NCBI GenBank assembly: GCA_038253885.1
Contig: JBBSGP010000096.1
Location: forward strand, 1 to 6,922
Length of the DNA: 6,922 nt
Source of the DNA: JALZAQ01 sp038253885
Lineage (GTDB): Bacteria; Gemmatimonadota; Gemmatimonadetes; Gemmatimonadales; Gemmatimonadaceae
Direction: 5' to 3'
The position numbers and the translations under genes were made by a program. Positions 1 to 6,788 of this stretch are shown piece after piece. A model generated the notes under the pieces. The model was not told the origin of the DNA. It saw nothing but the letters and a program-made list of their open reading frames with translations, and did no database searches. Positions within the stretch are counted from its first letter, which is position 1, and the number at the start of each line of letters is the position of its first letter.

Positions 1-1458
1 CCCTGGCAGCCGGATCCGGAGCGCTCCGACGATCGCGCGCGTGATCTCATCCTGCACGGCGAAGACGTCGCGCATCTCTCGATCGTAGCTCTCCGACCAG
101 AGCTGATACCCATCGGCAGCGTTGACGAGCCGAGCGGAGATCCGCAGCCGACTCCCGGCATGCCGGACGCTGCCCTCGAGAACCGTGCCGACACCGAGCG
201 TGTCTCCGACTGTCCGTACATCCAGTGACTTGCCTTTGAGGGCGAAGGAGGATGTTCGCGCGACGACCTTGAGTCCCTCCACCCTGCCGAGGGCCGAGAT
301 GAGCTCATCGGTCAGGCCATCGGAGAAATGCTCGTTCTCGGGGTCACCGCTCGTGTTCGCGAACGGGAGCACCGCGATTGACTTGCCCGTTTCGATCGCG
401 CGCGTCGAGCCAGAGCCACTCGCGGACGGGAGAGGCCGGTCGGGCGAACCCTTCGCCGGCTTGCGATGCCGCGCGACTTCATAAGCGCCCACGCCGATGA
501 TCACGACTGCCACCGCATACGCGAGCTGACGGCCGGTCGGCACCCTCAACAAGCTGATCCGGTTGGTCGAACCACTCGCACTCGCAGCGGTACGCAACGT
601 GGTGGTGTCCGACGGTCTAGCCATGGCGTCCAGCTCGCGGATCATCTCGGCGGCAGATTGGGGTCGATCCGCGGGATGCTTCTCGAGGCAGCGCATCACC
701 AGCGCGCTGAGGGCCGCCGGCGCGCCCGGCCGCTGCTTCGACAACGGCTCCGGCATTTCCGTGGCGTGGGCCGCGAGAAGAGCCCGCGCCGGGCGCCCGA
801 CGAACGGCGGCTGCCCGGTGAGCATCTCGTAAGCGACCACTCCAACCGAATAGATATCGGCTCGGTAGTCCGTCGTGGAATCGGCCGCTGCCTGCTCGGG
901 CGACATGTACGTCGGGGTTCCGAGCGCGATTCCCACCGTCGTTCCCTGCCCGGCTTCGGTGGCCGCCACGAGAGCTTTGGCGACACCAAAATCGGCGACC
1001 AACGCATGGCGTCCCGAGAGCAGGATGTTCTCTGGTTTGATGTCCCGGTGCACCACCCCCTGGCCATGCGCGTAGTCGAGCGCGTCGAGCAGATCGCGCA
1101 ACACGCGCTCGGCGTCAGCGGCAGGGATGGCGCCCTCGCGAGCCAGTCGCGCTCGCAGCGTCTCCCCATCGACGTACGGCATTGTGTAGAACAGCAGACC
1201 CTTGGCCTCGCCTGCCGAATGGAGAGGAACGAGGTGAGGGTGCTGCAGCCGCGCCGCGAGCTGGATCTCGCGACGGAACCGCTCGGCACTCATCTCCGAG
1301 GAGAGCTCCGGCGGCAGCACCTTGATGACGACCTGGCGTCCGAGCGACCGCTCCTCGGCCACGAAGACGCGGGACATGCCCCCGCCGCCCAGCTCTCGCT
1401 GCACGGCGTACGAGCCGCCAATGGCATCCTGGAGCTTCGCTTCGAGTGGTGAAGCCAT
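1..1458 (-). CDS. Membrane Ser/Thr protein kinase with C-terminal TolB-like domain (3' end off window)
   Basis: Hanks-type Ser/Thr kinase, predicted to phosphorylate proteins at the inner membrane; substrate unknown. The frame reads 486 codons without a stop from ATG 1458 to the left edge. The glycine loop (LGGGGMSRV) is at residues 23-31, the VIK lysine at K46 and the helix-C glutamate at E64. HRDIKPEN (137-144) gives catalytic D139, DFG is 156-158, TPTYMSPEQ is 181-189 and the F-helix aspartate is D201, so the kinase looks active. A linker precedes one membrane segment (about 312-329). A TolB/FlgO-like domain follows from SIAVLPF (360-366) to about 480. In related proteins TPR repeats usually follow; here they would lie off-window. 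The topology places the kinase in the cytoplasm and the TolB-like part in the periplasm. I chose ATG 1458 because GGAAG lies 5 nt upstream and the kinase fold starts soon after. An in-frame ATG at 1548 would add 30 unlike-kinase residues. The family call is secure; the signal and substrate are unknown. Confidence 0.95.
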   Translation of the reverse strand, partial: MASPLEAKLQDAIGGSYAVQRELGGGGMSRVFVAEERSLGRQVVIKVLPPELSSEMSAERFRREIQLAARLQHPHLVPLHSAGEAKGLLFYTMPYVDGETLRARLAREGAIPAADAERVLRDLLDALDYAHGQGVVHRDIKPENILLSGRHALVADFGVAKALVAATEAGQGTTVGIALGTPTYMSPEQAAADSTTDYRADIYSVGVVAYEMLTGQPPFVGRPARALLAAHATEMPEPLSKQRPGAPAALSALVMRCLEKHPADRPQSAAEMIRELDAMARPSDTTTLRTAASASGSTNRISLLRVPTGRQLAYAVAVVIIGVGAYEVARHRKPAKGSPDRPLPSASGSGSTRAIETGKSIAVLPFANTSGDPENEHFSDGLTDELISALGRVEGLKVVARTSSFALKGKSLDVRTVGDTLGVGTVLEGSVRHAGSRLRISARLVNAADGYQLWSESYDREMRDVFAVQDEITRAIVGALRIRLPG

Positions 1459-1753
1459 GGCTACTTCCGCCGCAACGTCGCTCGCGCCTCCGGGAGCGGG
1501 TTCACCGCTCAGATGATGTCGCCACGCACAGATGCAGGGCGTGCCCATGCGCGCTGCAGGTCGTCGGGCTCCTGAAGCACCCGTGCCGGCGAGGAGAGCA
1601 TTCAGCCAGACACTTGGCCTCAGCGGAGCCTGATGGAATCTGCTCTGCGTTGGCGCTCATCGCTACATCGAGCTGGTGGCCGACGGAAGGATGCAACACA
1701 AAACGCACGGGGAGACCGTGAGGCCTCCCCGTGTGTTCTGGCCGCTGCCGCGC
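1459..1753. other. Intergenic region upstream of the kinase gene
   Basis: About 295 bases lie between the kinase start and the stop of the haloperoxidase-like gene. Apart from the terminator at 1700-1733 I see no convincing gene. A minus-strand frame from GTG 1708, or ATG 1660, to 1502 would encode a cysteine-containing peptide. It has no ribosome binding site and no recognisable domain, so I do not call it. The kinase promoter should be here, but no clear -35/-10 pair stands out. Confidence 0.6.
1700..1733 (-). terminator. Rho-independent terminator after the haloperoxidase-like gene
   Basis: The arms at 1706-1714 (CACGGGGAG) and 1725-1733 (CTCCCCGTG) pair perfectly over 9 bp around a 10-nt loop. 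On the minus strand the stem is followed by CGTTTTGTGTTG, a short U-rich tail. It begins about 20 nt after the stop codon of the minus-strand gene ending at 1754, the expected place for its terminator. It also separates that transcript from the kinase gene downstream on the same strand. Confidence 0.8.
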
Positions 1754-3160
1754 TTACGGGTGCGTTGCCAAGGGCCGAAGCGCATTGGCCACAACGTAGC
1801 TGCCGACGGCCCGCCCCTGAGCCAGTCCCACCTCCGTTGCGTACCGGAAGTGATATCCGATGTAGAAACGTGATGCCGCGTTCTCATCGGCGGCAGCGGC
1901 CACCGTCGCGAACGTGCGCGTCACGTTTGGCAGCGAGCCGCTGGTCGTCGCGATGCTCTGGCCGTGTCCGGGCACCAGCGCCTCCATGATCGCGGCGGCA
2001 TTTCCACCCGCTGTGGCATGCGCACTGGGATAATCGGGGACAGGAGGAGTGGGGAACGACAGGACCTCCCAGCCCGTCTCCGGCGTCGTGAGCGGATTGC
2101 CGTCAGTTGCGGCGAGCGCCACTGCCGTGACGGGACGCCAGAAATTGTAGTAGTACTTGGAGTCCAGGCTTGCCGTGTAGGCGTCGAACTCTCCCATCTG
2201 AAGCAGCGCGAAGAGGCGGGCGGCGTCCCACGCGTCGAGGTTGCGTTGGCCGGCCACGATCCGCGCAATGCGATTCCATCCCGTGGGGGAGTTCTCCATC
2301 CAGAAGAGCGCGATCTCGGTCTGCTCGGCGGTCCGCGCCGCACAGCCGGCGCATCCGAGCGCTTTCACCTCGTTGAAGTCGGCGGCGTATCGCGGCGTCA
2401 ACACCGCGGCGGCGTTCGACGGCGCACCGTAGGGTGGATGCGCGCGGAACTGGGACGCGCTCTGCAGGACGAATGGCGTGACCGTCGTAGCCCAGTTGGA
2501 GGCGTCGGCGAAGCCACCCGTGCCGAAGAAGTCGAAGCCTGGCGTGTTGAAGGGGAAGGTGAACTGATAGTCGCCCGGATTGCTGCCGGGCACGTACGGG
2601 CCCACTCCACCAGCTGCCACGCCGTCGGAGGCACGGCGTGCCAGGATCGCCGCCGCGGCACGCTGTCCGAGCGCGATGCCGTTCGCGAGTCCATCGCTAC
2701 CGGCCAGCGGACCCATGGCGCTCGCGTACCAAGCATCGGTCGCGGCCTGTGAAGCTGGATCTGCACCCGCGATGGCGTCGTGGGCTGCGGTCAAGACGGC
2801 TGCCGCGGCACTGGCATGGCGGTCGATCGGACCGGCATCGGCGTAGCGCGCAAAGCGCGGGATGACCGCGTTGAGCGCGTCGTGCATCGCCACGTTGGCG
2901 ATGGCGTAGAGACGCGCTTCGATGAACGGAGCCAGGGGCGCGCCCGGCGGCACGAGGGCGGGAGCCGCGACAATGCTCTGCGCGTTCCCCGCAACGACGG
3001 CGCTCAGCGCGGCGGCTGCTGCAGCGTGCGGGAGACGCTGACCGAAGCTGGACTCAGGACTCGTGGGCCACGCGTCGGTTCGACTCGCATCGCGGGAGCA
3101 CGCGGCACCCGCCGAGAGAATGAGCACCAACGACAGAGCGCGACGGAACGACGAATTCAT
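1754..3160 (-). CDS. Vanadium-dependent haloperoxidase / PAP2-family phosphatase-like lipoprotein
   Basis: The 468-aa product belongs to the superfamily shared by vanadium haloperoxidases and PAP2 acid phosphatases. Members either oxidise halide with peroxide or hydrolyse phosphate esters. Three active-site motifs are in order: K335-x6-R342-P343 (KYYYNFWRP), P378-S-A-H381, and S430-R431-x3-G435-x-H437. By family precedent H437 would bind vanadate or be the phosphorylated histidine, H381 the acid-base residue, and K335, R342 and R431 the oxyanion ligands. The length and the long helical N-terminal half suit the haloperoxidase branch better than short PAP2 enzymes. PSAH replaces the usual PSGH. 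A positive N-terminus, a hydrophobic stretch (about 8-19) and Cys21 in SAGAAC suggest an exported lipoprotein, although glycine at -3 makes the lipobox imperfect. ATG 3160 is supported by AGGAGG 5 nt upstream; the frame stays open to 3433 but that extension is arginine-rich and non-coding in character. Halide versus phosphate activity cannot be read from sequence. Confidence 0.93.
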   Translation of the reverse strand: MNSSFRRALSLVLILSAGAACSRDASRTDAWPTSPESSFGQRLPHAAAAAALSAVVAGNAQSIVAAPALVPPGAPLAPFIEARLYAIANVAMHDALNAVIPRFARYADAGPIDRHASAAAAVLTAAHDAIAGADPASQAATDAWYASAMGPLAGSDGLANGIALGQRAAAAILARRASDGVAAGGVGPYVPGSNPGDYQFTFPFNTPGFDFFGTGGFADASNWATTVTPFVLQSASQFRAHPPYGAPSNAAAVLTPRYAADFNEVKALGCAGCAARTAEQTEIALFWMENSPTGWNRIARIVAGQRNLDAWDAARLFALLQMGEFDAYTASLDSKYYYNFWRPVTAVALAATDGNPLTTPETGWEVLSFPTPPVPDYPSAHATAGGNAAAIMEALVPGHGQSIATTSGSLPNVTRTFATVAAAADENAASRFYIGYHFRYATEVGLAQGRAVGSYVVANALRPLATHP

Positions 3161-3366
3161 TGTGACCTCCTGATGTTGTCGGTGAAGGGGATGCGGGAGC
3201 GTGCCATCGTCTGTGGGAGCCGCCCGCAGACGCGTGCGGCGTCGTACGCGGTGCGCGAGCCGTTGGGGATGACCTGTCCGTCGACGAGGAGCGCCTGTCC
3301 TCGGGGGATCGGCTCGTCTAAATGCTGGACCGGTATGGACGTGGCCTCGCCGTGACGCGGTGACAC
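3157..3366 (-). CDS. Possible small ORF overlapping the haloperoxidase start (69 codons, GTG start)
   Basis: I do not recognise this frame. It starts at GTG 3366 and its TGA stop (3159-3157) overlaps the next gene's ATG as ATGA, an arrangement typical of translational coupling. Its composition looks coding-like: mostly G or C at third codon positions and a balanced mix of charged and hydrophobic residues, while the overlapping frame is arginine-rich. An in-frame TAG lies just upstream, near 3423, so it cannot be much longer. Against it are a non-ATG start with no clear ribosome binding site, no signal peptide and no recognisable domain. It could be a small coupled protein, the remnant C-terminus of a decayed gene, or chance in GC-rich DNA. 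The 3' end of the frame carries the AGGAGG of the downstream gene. Confidence 0.3.
   Translation of the reverse strand: MSPRHGEATSIPVQHLDEPIPRGQALLVDGQVIPNGSRTAYDAARVCGRLPQTMARSRIPFTDNIRRSQ
3166..3171 (-). promoter_or_regulatory. Strong ribosome binding site (AGGAGG)
   Basis: Read on the minus strand, AGGAGG is followed by TCACA and then ATG at 3160, a 5-nt spacer. This fixes the start of the haloperoxidase-like gene despite an in-frame extension of 91 codons upstream. Confidence 0.85.
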
Positions 3367-3378
3367 GTGACGTGATGC

Positions 3379-3400
3379 GGGCGCTCCACCTCGAGCGCCC
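3379..3400. repeat. Perfect 8-bp GC-rich hairpin, possible terminator of the Ig-like gene
   Basis: GGGCGCTC (3379-3386) and GAGCGCCC (3393-3400) are perfect inverted repeats with a 6-nt loop. The hairpin lies about 50 nt past the stop of the minus-strand gene ending at 3453, so it may end that transcript or protect its 3' end. No T-tract follows on either strand, so it is not a canonical intrinsic terminator; a regulatory role upstream of the haloperoxidase gene is also possible. Confidence 0.5.
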
Positions 3401-3452
3401 GTCCGATCGCGCCGGTGTTCCTACATCAACCAATACTCTTTGCTACGTCATC

Positions 3453-4121
3453 CTACGGCTCACAACCCGTGTCGTCATATGGGAAGTCAGAGCACGCTGC
3501 ACGGACCCTGAAACTCACGCTTGCCTGTCTTTTCTCCACCGTTGCCGTGATCGTGACGGACCCGGCGCTGCGGGTATGAACAATCGCCGAGTTTCCAACT
3601 GCGGATAGGAGCACCGCCACGCCAGTGTCGCTGCTGGTCCAGGTGACCGCGCGATCGGTCAGCACCACGCCCTCTTCATCGGTGACCACCACCTCGAGCG
3701 TGACGTCATCTCCGATGAAGAACGCGCTCGTCGCGAGTGGCATGATCTTCACATCGGCGACGAGTGGTCGCCTGACCGTCAACGTCAGGCTGCCGGACTT
3801 TCCCTCCGACGTCGCGGTGATGCTGACCGTCCCGGGTCCGACGGGAGACACCGAGCTGCCGGCGGTCCCAGTCGAGGCCACTCTAGCGACGCTGGTATCG
3901 CTGCTCGTCCATATGACCTGACGGTCGGTGAGCGCGCCTCCGCCGGAACCACTGACGCGAGCCACGAGACCGAGGTTCCCTCGCGTGGTGGTCAGCACCG
4001 TCGAGGACGGTGAAACAATTGTCACTTCGGACACGGCACGACGAGCGGTCGTGTCCCCTTGGCAGGAGACGAGTCCGAGAGCGAACGGGACGACGAACAG
4101 TATCAGTGGGCGACGATTCAT
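3453..4121 (-). CDS. Lipoprotein with two bacterial Ig-like (BIG2) domains
   Basis: This 222-aa predicted lipoprotein has no catalytic features. The N-terminus is positive (MNRRP), then hydrophobic, then a good lipobox LVSC with Cys20. Two BIG2-type repeats follow, at about 31-117 and 121-207. They share near-identical cores: LTDRQVIWTSSDTSVA at 64-79 and LTDRAVTWTSSDTGVA at 154-169, each followed by a G(T/S)V(S/T)ITAT strand at 98-104 and 188-194. The tail has two cysteines (C210, C220) that may form a disulphide. BIG2 domains occur in surface and adhesion proteins and are common as short lipoproteins in Gemmatimonadota; the exact role here is unknown, and it could be structural or bind a ligand. 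ATG 4121 has GAGAGG 6 nt upstream. The gene is divergent from the receptor at 4335 and about 290 bp upstream of the haloperoxidase gene, so a shared operon is doubtful. Confidence 0.88.
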   Translation of the reverse strand: MNRRPLILFVVPFALGLVSCQGDTTARRAVSEVTIVSPSSTVLTTTRGNLGLVARVSGSGGGALTDRQVIWTSSDTSVARVASTGTAGSSVSPVGPGTVSITATSEGKSGSLTLTVRRPLVADVKIMPLATSAFFIGDDVTLEVVVTDEEGVVLTDRAVTWTSSDTGVAVLLSAVGNSAIVHTRSAGSVTITATVEKRQASVSFRVRAACSDFPYDDTGCEP

Positions 4122-4334
4122 GGTGTGCCTCTCTACGGTGCGGGACGGTCGCGCGAGGCTTACTTTTCCTGGACAACGGTTGGATTGACCGGATGCGAAT
4201 CTCCGCTGCCGCCGTATGTCCGAGGTGAGTCACCCGTGAGGCGACCGTTGCCTAACCGTTTTTTTTGCGGAATTGTGGGAGAATCGTGCGGCGACGCTCT
4301 TGAGTTGCCGTTCAGGACGTCGCCATTGGCCGCC
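4122..4334. promoter_or_regulatory. Intergenic region between divergent genes, with ACCGTT repeats and T8 tract
   Basis: This 213-bp region must carry promoters for the minus-strand Ig-like gene and the plus-strand receptor. ACCGTT occurs at 4244-4249 and 4255-4260, 11 bp apart (about one helical turn), with an inverted copy (AACGGT) at 4175-4180. The second copy runs into a T8 tract (4259-4266). For the receptor, TTGCCT (4248-4253) and AATTGT (4271-4276) are 17 bp apart, a weak sigma70-like pair. The repeats could be an operator; this is inference. The receptor reading frame stays open leftward to 4059 across this region, but the extension has no signal-peptide character and runs antisense into the lipoprotein gene. 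Confidence 0.4.
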
Positions 4335-6788
4335 ATGTCCGCGCGCCGCGACCGCTCGCGACACCGCCGCGCCAGCCTCCTCGCGCTGGCGATCGCCGTC
4401 GTTCCGATCGCTCAGGGCCTTGGCCAGGGCGTTGCCGCTGCCGCTGTACAGGGGAGCATTGTGACCGCACCGGGCGCCCCTGCCAGCGGGGCGCTCGTCA
4501 CCCTGGTCAACACAAGCACTGGCGCCGTGCGCCGGCTCGCTGTCGGCACCCGCGGCTCCTTCCTGTTCGACAATGTCCCTGTCGGCGGGCCTTACCGGCT
4601 GGAAGGACGCTTCATCGGCTTCGAGCCGGCGTCGATCGATGGCATCATCTTGCACCTGGGGGACCGGCTGAGCACGCAGCTCGTGCTCAACACGCCGCAC
4701 CCCCACAGGCTAGACGATGTCGAGGTTCGAGGCTCGAGTCTGCGCGACGCGGGCGCGGGGGGACCGGCCTATTCCATCCCTGGCCAGGCTGTCCGGAACA
4801 TGCCCCTCCGCAACCGGGACTTCGTGGGCCTGTTCGCCATGGTGCCGCAGGCGACGGGTTCGACCGCCCTGTCGATCAGTGGCCAGCACGTTAAGTTCAA
4901 CGCGATCCAGATCGACGGCGGCTCCGCCAACGACTTTTTCGGGGTGAATCTCGCCCCGGGTGCCGGCGCCGGGGGCAGAGCCATTTCTCTCGAGGCGCTC
5001 GACGAGATTCGCGTTCTGGTCGCGCCGTTCGATGTCAGGCAGAGCGGTTTCTCCGGCGGGTTGATCAATGCGGTGACCCGCTCCGGCACGAACGTGCTCC
5101 GAGGATCCACCTTCGTCTCGCATAGCCGTTCGGAGCTGGTGGGCGCTGACACCGCCGGGAACGGGGTTCCCACCTTCAACGTGCTCCAGTACGGCGTGAG
5201 CCTCGGCGGCCCTCTGATACGCAATCGCCTTCATTTCTTCGCGGTCGCCGACATTCAGTCACAGCGCAAGCAGTTCGTCGGGCCCTCGACGTCGGATCCG
5301 GCCACGGGCATCAGCGACTCGACGGCCCGCCGAGCCGCCCAGCTTTTCCGCGATCGATATGCGCTCGACGCGGGAGGACCGGAATCGCCCGCCCTCGATC
5401 AACCAAACACCAACCTCTTCCTCAAGCTCTCGTGGCAGTCGCCAAGCGGCCACTGGCTGGAGCTCAGTCATTCGCGCTTGGACGCCCGCAATGACACTCT
5501 CAACCGGTCGGCTCTGAGGTTCCCCGACCGCGATGGCTGGCAGCTTTCCCGCAGCGGCTTCACCTCGCGGGCGAGGACCGCGACGACGCGCGTCAAGGCG
5601 ACCAGCACGCTGGGCAGCTTCACCAACGAGATGATCGCCAGCGCCGGCACCATCGCCGACAACCTCGAGTCTGTGAATCGAACACCGCTGTTTCTCGTGC
5701 AGGGTGACCTCCCCTCCAAGTATCTCGCCGGGGGATCGGTCAAGAACGCGCAGGGCACGGAGACCGACCAGCGGGTGATCGAGCTCACCGACAACGTTTC
5801 CTGGAGCGGCGGGAACCACCTGGTCACGGTCGGGACGCAGAACCAGCTCCTCCATTTTCACGACAACTTCTTCCCTGGCTCGTGGGGTGTGTGGACGTTT
5901 GGCAGCGTGGACGCGCTCGAGCGGCGCGAGCCGCTGCGATACGAGATCGCACTGCCGCTCAAGCCCGGCGGACCCTTGGCTGACTACTCGGTGGCGCAGC
6001 TCAGCGGGTACCTGCAGGATCGCTGGAACGCCACGCAGCGCGTCACTGTCACGGCGGGCCTGAGAGCGGACGTCCCGCGCTTCGACGCCCCTTCCCGCAA
6101 CCCGCTGCTCGCTTCCGACAGCGCATTTCGCGGGGGTGGGATCGACACCGGTCTGTTCCCTTCCGGCAACGCCGTGATCTCACCGAGGCTCGGCTTCGCG
6201 TGGGACGTCGGCCGGGACCACGGCTCGATCGTCCGCGGGGGCATCGGCGCGTTCACCGGCCGGCCCGCATACGCGTGGTTGACGAACGCCTATTCCAATA
6301 CCGGACAGGAGCAGACAAAACTCGTGTGCGCCGCCAAGAACGGCGTCCCGACACCCACCACCGACATCACCCAGCTTCCACAACGATGCAGCGGCACCGA
6401 GCCTGGCAAACCGCTGCCGTCGGTCGCCTACTTCGCTTCCGACTTTCGCTTCCAGCAGGCGATCAAGTACGTCCTGGGAGCCGATCACGACTTCGATCAT
6501 GGCGTCACCGCCTCGATCGACCTGATCCACACCAGAACCAGGAATAACCTATACGTGAGCGACGTGAACCTCGTCGAGCGCGGGACCAGTGCCGAGGAGC
6601 GCGTGATGTACGGCGCAATCACACGCTCAGGTAGCGGCGCCGTCAGCCTTCCGACACGGATGGACAGCGTCAACTTCCAGAACGTGTATCGCTTCGAAAA
6701 CAACACGGTCGACCGTTCAACGGCGCTCTCCGTGGTGCTGCAGAAACAGTGGGTGGGGGGGACACTCTTCAACCTTGGATACAACTGA
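4335..6788 (+). CDS. Oar-type TonB-dependent receptor-like outer-membrane protein, probably C-terminally truncated
   Basis: This is a predicted outer-membrane barrel that would import a ligand with TonB energy. The 817-aa product has an arginine-rich n-region (4-12), a hydrophobic stretch (about 13-30) and alanine-rich cleavage sites near 34-37. A carboxypeptidase-regulatory-like beta-sandwich spans about 38-120. A plug-like region (about 125-255) includes LRNRDFVGLF (158-167) and SLEALDEIRVLVAPFDVRQS (218-237), as in Oar-type receptors. Barrel strands follow from VSLGGPLIRNRLHFF (288-302). C665 and C685 may form a loop disulphide. Oar-type proteins usually run to roughly 1000 residues or more; this one stops at NLGYN, where relatives continue with a YTYS-like strand, so the last part of the barrel looks absent. 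I chose ATG 4335 for the signal peptide, although it has a poor ribosome binding site. TTG 4326, with AGGA 8 nt upstream, is a credible start adding three residues; GTG 4275 is less likely. Ligand unknown; the truncation may make it non-functional. Confidence 0.88.
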   Translation: MSARRDRSRHRRASLLALAIAVVPIAQGLGQGVAAAAVQGSIVTAPGAPASGALVTLVNTSTGAVRRLAVGTRGSFLFDNVPVGGPYRLEGRFIGFEPASIDGIILHLGDRLSTQLVLNTPHPHRLDDVEVRGSSLRDAGAGGPAYSIPGQAVRNMPLRNRDFVGLFAMVPQATGSTALSISGQHVKFNAIQIDGGSANDFFGVNLAPGAGAGGRAISLEALDEIRVLVAPFDVRQSGFSGGLINAVTRSGTNVLRGSTFVSHSRSELVGADTAGNGVPTFNVLQYGVSLGGPLIRNRLHFFAVADIQSQRKQFVGPSTSDPATGISDSTARRAAQLFRDRYALDAGGPESPALDQPNTNLFLKLSWQSPSGHWLELSHSRLDARNDTLNRSALRFPDRDGWQLSRSGFTSRARTATTRVKATSTLGSFTNEMIASAGTIADNLESVNRTPLFLVQGDLPSKYLAGGSVKNAQGTETDQRVIELTDNVSWSGGNHLVTVGTQNQLLHFHDNFFPGSWGVWTFGSVDALERREPLRYEIALPLKPGGPLADYSVAQLSGYLQDRWNATQRVTVTAGLRADVPRFDAPSRNPLLASDSAFRGGGIDTGLFPSGNAVISPRLGFAWDVGRDHGSIVRGGIGAFTGRPAYAWLTNAYSNTGQEQTKLVCAAKNGVPTPTTDITQLPQRCSGTEPGKPLPSVAYFASDFRFQQAIKYVLGADHDFDHGVTASIDLIHTRTRNNLYVSDVNLVERGTSAEERVMYGAITRSGSGAVSLPTRMDSVNFQNVYRFENNTVDRSTALSVVLQKQWVGGTLFNLGYN

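Noticed and set aside
466..1452. Plus-strand open frame of 328 codons
   Set aside because: It is antisense to the kinase, whose full motif set is read on the minus strand. Its product is arginine- and histidine-rich with no domain.
1502..1708. Minus-strand frame with several cysteines in the kinase upstream region
   Set aside because: It begins inside the terminator stem, has no ribosome binding site and only moderate codon bias.
3161..3433. N-terminal extension of the haloperoxidase frame to 3433
   Set aside because: The extension is arginine-rich and would mask the lipoprotein signal; AGGAGG in front of ATG 3160 marks the true start.
3453..4121. Tandem DNA repeat in the BIG2 gene as a mobile or CRISPR-like repeat
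   Set aside because: The similarity is at protein level, two diverged Ig-like domains about 90 residues apart, and is explained by domain duplication.
4059..4334. Upstream in-frame extension of the receptor giving a 909-aa product
   Set aside because: The extension overlaps the start of the divergent lipoprotein gene and would bury the signal peptide about 90 residues into the protein.
4230..6530. Chain of minus-strand open frames under the receptor (4230-4706, 4710-5234, 5259-5861, 6180-6530)
   Set aside because: They share one codon-aligned antisense frame, a usual result of high-GC codon bias, and the plus strand encodes a clear receptor.
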